The notes under the pieces: generated by a model
Database searches by the model: none
Told to the model about the DNA's origin: nothing
What the model saw: the letters and a program-made list of their open reading frames with translations, nothing else
Position numbers and translations under genes: made by a program
Assembly (NCBI RefSeq): GCF_000330885.1
Contig: NC_020062.1
Span: forward strand, 504,374-568,373
DNA length: 64,000 bases
Origin: Rhizobium tropici CIAT 899
GTDB taxonomy: Bacteria; Pseudomonadota; Alphaproteobacteria; Rhizobiales; Rhizobiaceae
Reading direction: 5' to 3'
Shown: positions 1-8,126 of the stretch, piece after piece
How positions within the stretch are numbered: position 1 is the stretch's first letter
Layout: every line of letters begins with the position of its first letter

Positions 1-129
1 CAGCTCGACGCCGTTAAGAACAAGCATTTCGTCATGATGGATGCGCAATCGATGAACCCGACCATCCGCACCATCGACGGCATTGAAGTATTGGCCAAGG
101 GCATCAAGTCTTTCGGCCTGGCGCAGTAA
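1..129 (+). CDS. Iron-siderophore ABC transporter substrate-binding protein, C-terminal fragment
   Basis: The window opens inside a plus-strand reading frame whose last 42 residues end in KSFGLAQ and a TAA. The short segment NPTIRTIDGIEVLAKGIK resembles the C-terminal helix of periplasmic Fe3+-siderophore/haem binding proteins. The assignment rests mainly on context: a FecCD-type permease starts 3 bases after the stop and its ATPase follows with a 4-base overlap. The protein would deliver iron-chelate to the permease in the periplasm. The N-terminus lies outside the window, so signal peptide and ligand pocket cannot be judged. Confidence 0.6.
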   Translation, partial: QLDAVKNKHFVMMDAQSMNPTIRTIDGIEVLAKGIKSFGLAQ

Positions 130-132
130 GAT

Positions 133-1170
133 ATGGGTCTCGTCGCAAAACGCAGGACATGGTGGGCGCTCTTGGCGCTCGCCATGGCTGCCGTCATTCT
201 TCTGGCCTTCATGATCAGCCTCGCCGTATCGATCGGCGAGATTTCGATCCCGCTGTCGACCACAGTAAAGGCCGTCTCGAACCGGTTGTTCGGAACGAGC
301 TTCGAACTCAGCCGGATCCATCAGGGGATCGTCTGGGATTATCGCCTGAGCCGCGCGCTCGTTGCTGCAAGCACCGGTGCGTCGCTTGCCTTGAGCGGGG
401 TGGTGTTGCAGGCGTTGCTGCGCAATCCGCTCGCCGAACCCTTTGTGCTGGGCATTTCCGCCGGCGCCTCCACCGGGGCGGTCTGCATCATGATCCTCGG
501 TCTTGGCTACGGCATTCTGGGCCTTTCCGGCGGCGCCTTCCTCGGCGCGGTTGCAGCCTTTCTTTTCGTCGGCCTGCTTGCCGCCGGGGTCGGCGGCACG
601 AGCGAGCGCATCATTCTATGCGGCGTCGCCGGTTCGCAGCTTTTCAACGCGCTTACCTCCTATATCGTCACCACGTCGGCCAATGCGGAGCAGGCGAGGG
701 GCGTCATGTTCTGGCTGCTCGGCTCCATGAGCGGTGTGCGCTGGCCGGACGTTTATCTTTCCGGGCCGGTCGCCATCATCGGCTTCGCCGTCTGCATGGC
801 GCATGTCCGCGTGCTCGATGCCTTTATCTTCGGCACGGATGCTGCCGCATCGCTTGGCATTGCGGTCAAGCGCGCCCAAGTCGTTCTGCTTGGCGTGACG
901 GCTTTCATGACGGCAGCGGTCGTCAGCATCGTCGGCTCCATCGGTTTCGTCGGGCTCGTCATTCCGCATGCGGCCCGCTTCGTCGTCGGGCCGAGCCATG
1001 ACCGGCTTTTGCCGGCAGCGGCTCTGGCCGGCGCCATCTTCATGGTCGCGGCCGATATCATCTCGCGGGTCATCGTTCCCCAGCAGATTTTGCCGATCGG
1101 CGTCGTCACGGCCTTGTTCGGGGCTCCGGCCTTCGCCCTCATTCTCTATCGAGCCCGGAGGACGGCATGA
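133..1170 (+). CDS. FecCD-family iron-chelate ABC transporter permease
   Basis: A 345-aa integral membrane permease of the FecCD/BtuC family, expected to form a dimeric channel importing ferric siderophore, haem or cobalamin across the inner membrane. Seen directly: many hydrophobic segments from residue 12 on, the family block RLSRALVAASTGASLALSG followed by LLRNPLAEPFVLGISAGAS near residues 73-115, and the C-terminal GFVGLVIPHAAR block that forms the coupling-helix region contacting the ATPase. Length is normal for the family. The ATG lies 3 bases after the binding-protein stop and the end overlaps the ATPase start, so the three form an operon. The substrate cannot be told from the permease; iron-siderophore is the commonest. 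No Fur box was identified because the promoter is upstream of the window. Confidence 0.93.
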   Translation: MGLVAKRRTWWALLALAMAAVILLAFMISLAVSIGEISIPLSTTVKAVSNRLFGTSFELSRIHQGIVWDYRLSRALVAASTGASLALSGVVLQALLRNPLAEPFVLGISAGASTGAVCIMILGLGYGILGLSGGAFLGAVAAFLFVGLLAAGVGGTSERIILCGVAGSQLFNALTSYIVTTSANAEQARGVMFWLLGSMSGVRWPDVYLSGPVAIIGFAVCMAHVRVLDAFIFGTDAAASLGIAVKRAQVVLLGVTAFMTAAVVSIVGSIGFVGLVIPHAARFVVGPSHDRLLPAAALAGAIFMVAADIISRVIVPQQILPIGVVTALFGAPAFALILYRARRTA

Positions 1171-1931
1171 GCATTGCTGTGGACACGGTAACCTTTGCAG
1201 CCGGCAATAGTCTGATCGTCAACGGCGTCAGCCTGACGGTGGAAAAAGGCAAGGTACTCGGGCTCCTTGGGCCGAACGGCTCGGGTAAATCCAGCCTGCT
1301 CAGGCTGATCTGCCGGTTGCGGAAGGTCAAAAGCGGGGTCATCCGGCTCGGTGGCAGCGATATTGCCTCGATCTCGCGGAGCGATATCGCCCGCCGCATC
1401 GCGCTGGTCGAGCAGCAGGCGACGACCGATACGCAGGTCACAGTGATGGACGTCGTGCGTCTCGGCCGTACGCCCCATCGCGGTCCCTTGTCGGCCTGGA
1501 GCGCTCACGACGATGCGGCGGTTTCCGATGCGCTTGCCCGTGTCGGTATGCAAGGCCGCGCCGGTCAGCCGTGGCAAACTTTGTCGGGTGGCGAACGACA
1601 GCGCGTCCATATTGCGAGGGCGCTTGCCCAGACTCCGAGCGAACTGCTGCTGGACGAGCCGACGAACCATCTCGATATCCAACATCAGCTCGATATTCTC
1701 GGCCTGGTCTCCAAGCTCGATGTCACCTCCATCGTGGCGCTGCATGATCTCAATCTGGCGGCCATGTTCTGCGACAGCCTTGCTGTTTTGCAAAATGGCG
1801 AGGTCGTTGCGGCCGGGCCGCCGGAAGAGGTGCTGACGCAGGAGCTGATCGAGCGGGTTTTCGGCGTGCGCGCGCATGTGCAGAAATCCTCGGTCCACGG
1901 CCGCTGCAACATCCAATATATGGCGGGTTGA
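1167..1931 (+). CDS. Iron-chelate ABC transporter ATP-binding protein (FecE/FhuC type)
   Basis: A 254-aa ABC ATPase that powers the preceding FecCD permease. Seen directly: Walker A GPNGSGKS at about residues 35-42, signature LSGGERQRVHIARAL near 135-149, Walker B ELLLDEPTNHLD just after, and the H-loop region VALHDLNLAAMF. The THNHLD-like NHLD after Walker B and the overall length fit the FecE/FhuC/HmuV subfamily. The start overlaps the permease stop in an ATGA arrangement, indicating translational coupling. It is the last gene of the operon; the next gene is convergent. Confidence 0.93.
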   Translation: MSIAVDTVTFAAGNSLIVNGVSLTVEKGKVLGLLGPNGSGKSSLLRLICRLRKVKSGVIRLGGSDIASISRSDIARRIALVEQQATTDTQVTVMDVVRLGRTPHRGPLSAWSAHDDAAVSDALARVGMQGRAGQPWQTLSGGERQRVHIARALAQTPSELLLDEPTNHLDIQHQLDILGLVSKLDVTSIVALHDLNLAAMFCDSLAVLQNGEVVAAGPPEEVLTQELIERVFGVRAHVQKSSVHGRCNIQYMAG

Positions 1932-2025
1932 GTGGCATCTGTCGCGATCGCGGAATAAAATGGATCGCCCAGTCTGAGCAATTTCGACCGGGGCGCATCA
2001 TATTACTGGATCGTGCAAGTTCGCC

Positions 2026-3360
2026 TCAGCCTTCGAAGCCGAACCGCTCGACGTCGAAATCGTCGCCATCATAGCTGATGGCTCCGGCTTGGGCCTCCGC
2101 CATGTCGTCGTGCATCGGAATGGGCGCGCTGACGAGGCCTGGCAGCGTCATGTCGACGGCCATGCCTGGCGGACGCAAAGCCCAGGCGACGATCGCCCCT
2201 GTCGACATGTCTCCTACACCGGCTGAGACATCTTGCGCAGCCGCCGAGGGAAGGGCAGCGATCGGCTGCATCTTTGCCATGGCGCTCTCGGCCGTATTCT
2301 CCACATTGTCAGACACGACGAGCTTTCCAGCGTTGCTGCGTCCCACGACCAGGCTGGCGAGCACGGCAGTGGGAGCTGGTCTTTCCGGCGCGGTCGTGGG
2401 GATGACGACGATGCTGCTGGTCGGCCGCCACGCCGGCAGCGGAACGGCATAGGCCGCGAGGTCGGCAAAGGGTTGGGTCTTGCTTTCCTCAGCCACCCGC
2501 TTGCCAAGCTGAGCTTCCAGTCCATCCACGGCCCGGCTTCTGGGGGTTGGCAGCATGCTGGTCAAAAGGCTGCGGTCGGGTTCGACGTTGTGAGACGCTG
2601 TGAATGATCCGGCATCGTCACTGTCGTCATCAACGGCCGTGATCTTGCTCGCCATCTGCGAAGGGCGCTTTTTGGATTGTGTGACCGCTACGTCGTAACC
2701 CGGCAGTGGCCTGCCATCTGCCGGCACGTGAAGCGTCTGTCCATTGGGGAAAAGCCGCGCAAGCTCCTGGCGCGACATTCTCGGCCATGCGCGCACTCCG
2801 CCAACATCCAGATGCACGAAGGGCGAGCCGGAATTGGGATAGAAGCCCACGCCGCCGATCTGCATCTGCATGGCGATTGCGCGCAAGCTCGCGAGCTTCA
2901 CGCCGGGAATGTAAAAATCCATTGCCTTGCCGAGCGTATGCTGGCTGTGCTTCGCAACGCCGGAGCTGCGCGAGCGGTTGCGCAGCATGCTGTTGGTCGA
3001 CGGAGAGCGGTAGGCCGAAACCACGTGAATGGCCTCCTTGGCGCCACTGCGGCGGTAAACGTCCCAGACGAGATCGAGCAATTCCGGATCGATCCTGGTC
3101 GGCTCGTTCTTTCGCCAGTCGCGCAAGAAGCGGTTGATGTGAGCAAGGCCGCGCGGGTCATATTTGCCGTTACGCTTGAAGACGATGGTCGACCTTTCCC
3201 CCGTATGCGTGAAGAAGAGCTTGAGTGCCCTGTCCTCGGCCGCCGCCGAACCGGCAAAGGCGCCGAGCGCCAGCATCGCGATCAGCGCCACACGGAAAGC
3301 GATGAACGAGAAAGTCGTGGCGAAAAATGCCGCCGGAATGGAAAAGATCGCGTGATGCAC
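2026..3360 (-). CDS. Secreted DUF882/YcbK-type murein peptidase (M15 family)
   Basis: A 444-aa protein with a hydrophobic N-terminus ending in a likely signal-peptidase site near AGSAAAED (residues 36-43). Residues about 50-190 form a YcbK/DUF882 peptidase domain: SAYRSPSTN, then HTLGKAMDFYIPG with H141 and D148, then FVHLDVG with H183 and D185, the set expected to bind zinc in M15 peptidases. Known relatives (MepK of E. coli) cut peptidoglycan cross-links. The roughly 250-residue C-terminal tail is low-complexity, Pro/Ala/Ser-rich and not assigned to a domain; it is much longer than in YcbK. It stands alone, convergent with the iron transporter and divergent from the LuxR-type regulator. Confidence 0.85.
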   Translation of the reverse strand: MHHAIFSIPAAFFATTFSFIAFRVALIAMLALGAFAGSAAAEDRALKLFFTHTGERSTIVFKRNGKYDPRGLAHINRFLRDWRKNEPTRIDPELLDLVWDVYRRSGAKEAIHVVSAYRSPSTNSMLRNRSRSSGVAKHSQHTLGKAMDFYIPGVKLASLRAIAMQMQIGGVGFYPNSGSPFVHLDVGGVRAWPRMSRQELARLFPNGQTLHVPADGRPLPGYDVAVTQSKKRPSQMASKITAVDDDSDDAGSFTASHNVEPDRSLLTSMLPTPRSRAVDGLEAQLGKRVAEESKTQPFADLAAYAVPLPAWRPTSSIVVIPTTAPERPAPTAVLASLVVGRSNAGKLVVSDNVENTAESAMAKMQPIAALPSAAAQDVSAGVGDMSTGAIVAWALRPPGMAVDMTLPGLVSAPIPMHDDMAEAQAGAISYDGDDFDVERFGFEG

Positions 3361-3663
3361 GGATACGACTTTCGCCCTTGCTAAGAGAAACAGAAATCAG
3401 AGGCGCCGCGCCTGCGGCATCGCTATACCCTCCAATTATGGTCAACAAATCCCTAACGGACCGTTTAAAGGCGGAAACGGAAAAATTTCGTTGGTCCGAG
3501 GATATTTGTGAGCGGTTGAGGTCGCTAGCTTTGCCGTTGCAATTTTGTCTGGGGTCAACCCTTGCCTGCAAGGCGGTTTCTTCCAAAAGATAGGTAAAAC
3601 CAGCTTTGCAAACGTTTTCGCGTGGGTTGCAAACTGTCTTCCAAGACATCATCATCCCGCCCC

Positions 3664-6333
3664 ATGAGTGGACAGAATCGATTTGCTCCCCCGTCGAGCG
3701 GGCAGCAAACAATCAAACGTAGCGACCTATTGCGGCAGCTCCGGCGCGCCGGGCTGCGCCGTTTGACGACCATTGTCGCACCTGCCGGCTACGGCAAGAC
3801 GTCGCTCGCCGTCCAGTGGTATGAGCTGCTGAAGGCCGATGGTGTCAAGCTCTGCTGGGTGTCGCTCGATGCCGAACACACCAATCAGGAAGCCTTTCTG
3901 CTTGCATTGATCGATGCCTTGCAGACGCTGCTTCATGAAGATGGGGCCGATGCCGGCAATCTTCCGGCTGCAGCATTGCTTTCGGTGCTGGCGACCCGCC
4001 TGCGCAAGATCGAAGGACCGCTCGTCGTCTTTCTCGACGATTATCATTTCGCGCAGACGGATGCGACCGAGGCGCTGATGGCGAAGATTCTCGCCGACCT
4101 CTCGCTCGAACACGTCAAGCTGGTGCTGGTCAGCCGCAGCCCACCACGCTTTCCGCTCTCGGCCTTGCGGCTGCGTGGTGAGTTCAAGCAGTTCGGCGTT
4201 ACCGAGCTAGGCTTCAGTGATGCCGAAGCTGGAGAGCTTTTTGCCGGGAAGGGCACACATCTGACGGAGGAGCAGATCGGTTCTTTCAATCGCCGGACCG
4301 AAGGCTGGGCGGTCGCACTGCAGATGGTGAGCCTGCTCGTATCTGAATCGGATGAAAGTGACAGCATCCTTGCCTCTTTCGATGGCGGCGATACGGATAT
4401 GGGCTCTTATCTGTCGGAGCAGGTGTTCGAGCATCTGCCCGAGGATATACGCCAGTTTCTCATCGACACGGCCGCCCTTCCGGCATTCAATCATTCTCTG
4501 CTCGAAGCGGTGCTGGAAAGCAGAGAGCGTGCCGACCTCTGCGAAAGCCTGGCCGAATACGCGCTTCCGGTGACCTTGCTTGCCGGCCCCGGCAACTGGA
4601 TGCGGTTTCACCCCGTTTTCAACGAGTTCCTCAAGAAAACCGCCGGTCGCAGAGGTGTCGATGCCAATCGCGCTCTTAATCGTGCGGCACACTGGTTCGA
4701 AGCCCGGGGCGACATAGACCGAGCGGTTCATCATGCGCTTTCCGCGGGCGATGCCAACCTTGCTGCGCGAATTGTCGAAACCGCCGGCGGATGGCGGCGC
4801 GTCTATGCCACCACCCGCGGCGGCGCAACATTGTTTCAGGCCTTGAGCGGACATGCCTCGGAAATCGATCTGGCCCGTTTTCCACTTGCGACCCTCGGCC
4901 TTTCGATCTTCAACGCCAAGGCGGCGCAGCTTGCGGCGGCCAATCATTATCTCGCTATCGCCGATCGGGTGGCCGCCGGCGATCCGATCCTGGCAAAGGA
5001 TGTGCGCGTGGTGCGCATCCTCCTGGCGCTTTATACCGACCATTGGGCGAGTGCGGCCGACCTTTCCGCTCTTGAGGACGATCTGCGGCAGCCGGATGGA
5101 ATGGAGCTCATTCATCGGGCGCTTGCGCTCAACATGCTCTCCTACAATTTTCTGATCCGCAGCGAGCTTGACCGGGCTCTGCATTACGGGCATCTGGCCA
5201 TTCGCGCCTTTCGCGACGGCGGCGCCGATTTCGGCGCCATGCATCTTTATACCCATATCGGCCAAGCTTTCTTTCTATCCGGCGATTGTGCGAGCGCTCT
5301 GTCGGCCTACGAGGAACTGATCTGCGAAGCCCAGACCAATATTGGTCCAGGCAGCGATCTCGATGCCGTCGGCCAGGTATTGAAGGCCGAGGTTCTGTCG
5401 ATGCGCGGTGAGGCGGAAGCCGCGGCGGAGATGCTCGAATGGGCACTGCCGCATCTCGAGCTGCACGATACCTGGTTCGATCTTCTGGCTGCCGGCTTCA
5501 TGGCCGAACAGCGGGTTCTGCGCATGCGTGGGGATCTGCTCGCGGCCCATGCAGCCATGGACCGCATCCGCGCCACTGCGAGACGCCGTAGTTTCGATCG
5601 GCTCACGCGGCTGATCGATGGGGAGCGCGCCATGCTGCTCATGGCCTCCGGCGATCTCGATCATGCAATCCGCCATGCCGAGGCCAATGGTTTTGGCATG
5701 CAGGCAGTCGCTTCGGATCGCGCCAATGCGCTGGCCATTCATTTGCGCGGAGCTACGCCGGCTATCTTCTGGACCCGCACCCATCTGGCCCTTGGCGACA
5801 AGGCCAAGGCGCGCGAGATCTTCAACCAATTCATGATGCGCCAGACGCAGCGCCCGCATGTTCCGCGTGCAATCGAGCTTGCCCTCATCGAAATCGAAAT
5901 TCTCCTGGCGGAGGGTCAAAGCGAACCCGCCGCCGCCCGCCTATCCGATCTCGTATTGACGACGCCGCTTGCCGATTATCGCAACCTGCTTCGTTTTGGT
6001 CACCCGGCAGCGCTTTCAGAGCTTCGTGCGCTTGCCAAACATCCGACCGTCGCAGCGATTACCCGCCAGCGCCTTCAATCGCTATTTACGGATGCGGACG
6101 TATCGGAAGAGCCGGCGGTCGGCAGTGAAGATGGTTCTGTTTTCACAGGCCGGGAGCGCACGGTGCTGGAATTGCTGAGCTCGGGGCTTTCCAACAAGGA
6201 AATCGGCCGGATGCTCGCCTTGTCCGACAATACGATCAAGTTTCACCTGCGCAATATCTTTGCGAAGCTCAACGTCTCGACTCGGACCGCGGCCGTGACG
6301 GCAGCGCGTCAAAAGGGCATGCTCGATCGATAA
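3664..6333 (+). CDS. MalT/LAL-type LuxR family transcriptional regulator
   Basis: An 889-aa ATP-dependent activator of the MalT (LAL/STAND) type. An N-terminal NTPase domain carries Walker A APAGYGKTS and Walker B LVVFLDDYHF; a long TPR-like helical middle follows, and the last 65 residues are a LuxR helix-turn-helix (FTGRERTVLELLSSGLSNKEIG, then NTIKFHLRNIFAKL). Members of this family bind an inducer and ATP, then multimerise on promoters. I chose ATG 3664; an upstream in-frame GTG at 3622 would add 14 residues, and neither has a strong ribosome site. A terminator follows and the hyu-transporter operon begins about 110 bases downstream on the same strand, so control of that operon is a reasonable inference. 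Confidence 0.85.
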   Translation: MSGQNRFAPPSSGQQTIKRSDLLRQLRRAGLRRLTTIVAPAGYGKTSLAVQWYELLKADGVKLCWVSLDAEHTNQEAFLLALIDALQTLLHEDGADAGNLPAAALLSVLATRLRKIEGPLVVFLDDYHFAQTDATEALMAKILADLSLEHVKLVLVSRSPPRFPLSALRLRGEFKQFGVTELGFSDAEAGELFAGKGTHLTEEQIGSFNRRTEGWAVALQMVSLLVSESDESDSILASFDGGDTDMGSYLSEQVFEHLPEDIRQFLIDTAALPAFNHSLLEAVLESRERADLCESLAEYALPVTLLAGPGNWMRFHPVFNEFLKKTAGRRGVDANRALNRAAHWFEARGDIDRAVHHALSAGDANLAARIVETAGGWRRVYATTRGGATLFQALSGHASEIDLARFPLATLGLSIFNAKAAQLAAANHYLAIADRVAAGDPILAKDVRVVRILLALYTDHWASAADLSALEDDLRQPDGMELIHRALALNMLSYNFLIRSELDRALHYGHLAIRAFRDGGADFGAMHLYTHIGQAFFLSGDCASALSAYEELICEAQTNIGPGSDLDAVGQVLKAEVLSMRGEAEAAAEMLEWALPHLELHDTWFDLLAAGFMAEQRVLRMRGDLLAAHAAMDRIRATARRRSFDRLTRLIDGERAMLLMASGDLDHAIRHAEANGFGMQAVASDRANALAIHLRGATPAIFWTRTHLALGDKAKAREIFNQFMMRQTQRPHVPRAIELALIEIEILLAEGQSEPAAARLSDLVLTTPLADYRNLLRFGHPAALSELRALAKHPTVAAITRQRLQSLFTDADVSEEPAVGSEDGSVFTGRERTVLELLSSGLSNKEIGRMLALSDNTIKFHLRNIFAKLNVSTRTAAVTAARQKGMLDR

Positions 6334-6356
6334 CCTACCCATTCGGGTGGGTTTTG
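6333..6356 (+). terminator. Rho-independent terminator after the MalT-type regulator
   Basis: The sequence reads ACCTACCC, loop ATTC, GGGTGGGT, then TTT. The 8-bp stem has one G-T wobble and starts within the stop codon. It separates the regulator from the hyu operon. Confidence 0.75.
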
Positions 6357-6446
6357 GCATCTCCGCCCACCCATCGGAAAGGCTATCGATAGACGAAAAA
6401 ACACCTAATCTGCACTCGTGCGAATATAGTGATGAGAGGTAGATTC

Positions 6447-8126
6447 GTGATCGTCGTCGATCCGGTGACGCAGGAGATTATCGAAGGCAAGCTGGCAGCC
6501 ACCGTCGACGAGATGGGCGTGGTCATGGCCAGAACCTCGATGAGCCCTGTGATCTATGAGGTGCTTGATTTTGCCTGTGGTCTTCTCACCCGTGACGGTG
6601 AGCTGGTGGCGCAGATGAATGGCATCACCCTTTTTACCGGCACGTTCGGCACGCAGGTCAAATCGCTGATCGCACTCTGTGGCGACGATCTGGAAGACGG
6701 CGACATCCTGCTCACCAACGATCCCTATTCCGGCGGCACGCATGCGTGCGATTTTGCCATCGTCAAACCGATCTTCTTCGATGGCCGGATTCTGGCCTAT
6801 GCGATCAATGTTGCGCATTATCTCGATGTCGGCGGCTCTGTTCCGGGCTCGCTTGCGCCGAATGCGACCTCCGTTTTTCAAGAGGGATTGAGGCTGCCGG
6901 GCGTGAAAGTCGTGCGCAGCGATCGCTTCTCGGGGGAGATCCTGCGCATCATCCGCGAGAATGTCCGTCTGCCCGAAGTCGCGATAGGCGATCTCACGGC
7001 GCAGGTTGCGACCGTCCGCGTTGCCGCCAGACGCATGGCCGAGCTTGCGCGCAAATATGGCACCGATGTCGTCGAGGCCGCATTCGATCACCTTCTGTCG
7101 GTGAGCGAGAAGCAGGCCCGCACCGCCATAGCTGCATTGCCGGACGGGATCTATGAGGCGGAAGATATCATCGACGGCGATGGTGTCACCACCGATCCTA
7201 TTTCGGTCAAGGTTGCCGTCACGATTTCTGGCGATCGCCTTACAGCGGATTTCACCGGTTGTCCGCCCGCGGTTGCGGGCCCGATCAATTGCGCGGCCGG
7301 TGCGCTGCAATCGGCGGTACGTACCATTTTCAAGGCGCTGGTCGCGCCGCAGGCGCCGTCCAATGAGGGCTGGTTCCGGCCGCTCTCCGTCATTGCACCG
7401 ACAGGTTCGGTTTTCACCGCCGAGAAGCCTTCTCCTACAGGCTGGTATTACGAGGGCTCGGTGCATGCCTCAGAACTCGTCTGGAAGGCTCTTGCCAAGC
7501 TGATGCCCGAGCGTTTCTCCGCCGGCTCCTATACGAGCCTCTGCGTCGTCTATGTTTCCGGCAAGGACGAGGCGGGGCAGCCATTCATCCATATCGAGCC
7601 GCAGCATGGCGGCTGGGGAGCGAGCAGGGACGGCGACGGCGCCAATGCGCTGATCGCGCTCACCGACGGCGATACCTACAATTACTCCGTCGAGGTCATC
7701 GAAGCGCGTTTTCCGTTGCTCGTGCGTCGCTATGGGCTCAACGTCGAGGGTGGATCAGGGGCCGGGCGCCGCCGCGGCGGTTTCGGCGTCATTCGCGATT
7801 ATGAAATCCTCGGAGACGGCGCTTCCGCCTATTGCAGCTTCGGGCGAACGGATACGCCGCCCTGGGGCATAGAAGGCGGCAAGCCCGGCAGCGTCAATCT
7901 TCTCCAGGTGGAGGAGAACGGCCGGAAAGTCCGCGATTTCGGCCGCGAGCCACATATCGAGTTGAAGCGCGGCGATCTCGTGCGGATCATCACCGGCGGC
8001 GGCGGCGGTTGGGGCGATCCGCGCGCTCGTGAGCCGGATCAGGTCCGCCGCGACGTCGAAGATGGTTACATCACTTGGGAGGTAGCGCGCAGCCTCTATG
8101 GATATGAAGAGGGCATGGCGTCATGA
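6447..8126 (+). CDS. hyuB: Hydantoinase B/oxoprolinase family protein
   Basis: A 559-aa subunit of the HyuB family, the partner of HyuA in ATP-dependent N-methylhydantoinase, 5-oxoprolinase and acetone/acetophenone-carboxylase-type enzymes. Seen directly: the N-terminal DPVTQEIIEGKL block, TNDPYSGGTHACDF near residue 90, and the glycine-rich C-terminal GGGGGWGDP typical of the family. I chose GTG 6447 because a GAGAGGT ribosome site sits 6 bases ahead; an in-frame GTG at 6429 lacks one. The stop overlaps the hyuA start in ATGA. With the ABC importer downstream, the pair probably opens a cyclic amide or lactam taken up by that importer. The precise substrate cannot be read from the sequence. 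Confidence 0.88.
   Translation: MIVVDPVTQEIIEGKLAATVDEMGVVMARTSMSPVIYEVLDFACGLLTRDGELVAQMNGITLFTGTFGTQVKSLIALCGDDLEDGDILLTNDPYSGGTHACDFAIVKPIFFDGRILAYAINVAHYLDVGGSVPGSLAPNATSVFQEGLRLPGVKVVRSDRFSGEILRIIRENVRLPEVAIGDLTAQVATVRVAARRMAELARKYGTDVVEAAFDHLLSVSEKQARTAIAALPDGIYEAEDIIDGDGVTTDPISVKVAVTISGDRLTADFTGCPPAVAGPINCAAGALQSAVRTIFKALVAPQAPSNEGWFRPLSVIAPTGSVFTAEKPSPTGWYYEGSVHASELVWKALAKLMPERFSAGSYTSLCVVYVSGKDEAGQPFIHIEPQHGGWGASRDGDGANALIALTDGDTYNYSVEVIEARFPLLVRRYGLNVEGGSGAGRRRGGFGVIRDYEILGDGASAYCSFGRTDTPPWGIEGGKPGSVNLLQVEENGRKVRDFGREPHIELKRGDLVRIITGGGGGWGDPRAREPDQVRRDVEDGYITWEVARSLYGYEEGMAS

Noticed and set aside
4207..5265. 352-codon minus-strand frame inside the MalT-type regulator
   Set aside because: It is antisense to the TPR-like region and has no start signal or protein-like pattern.
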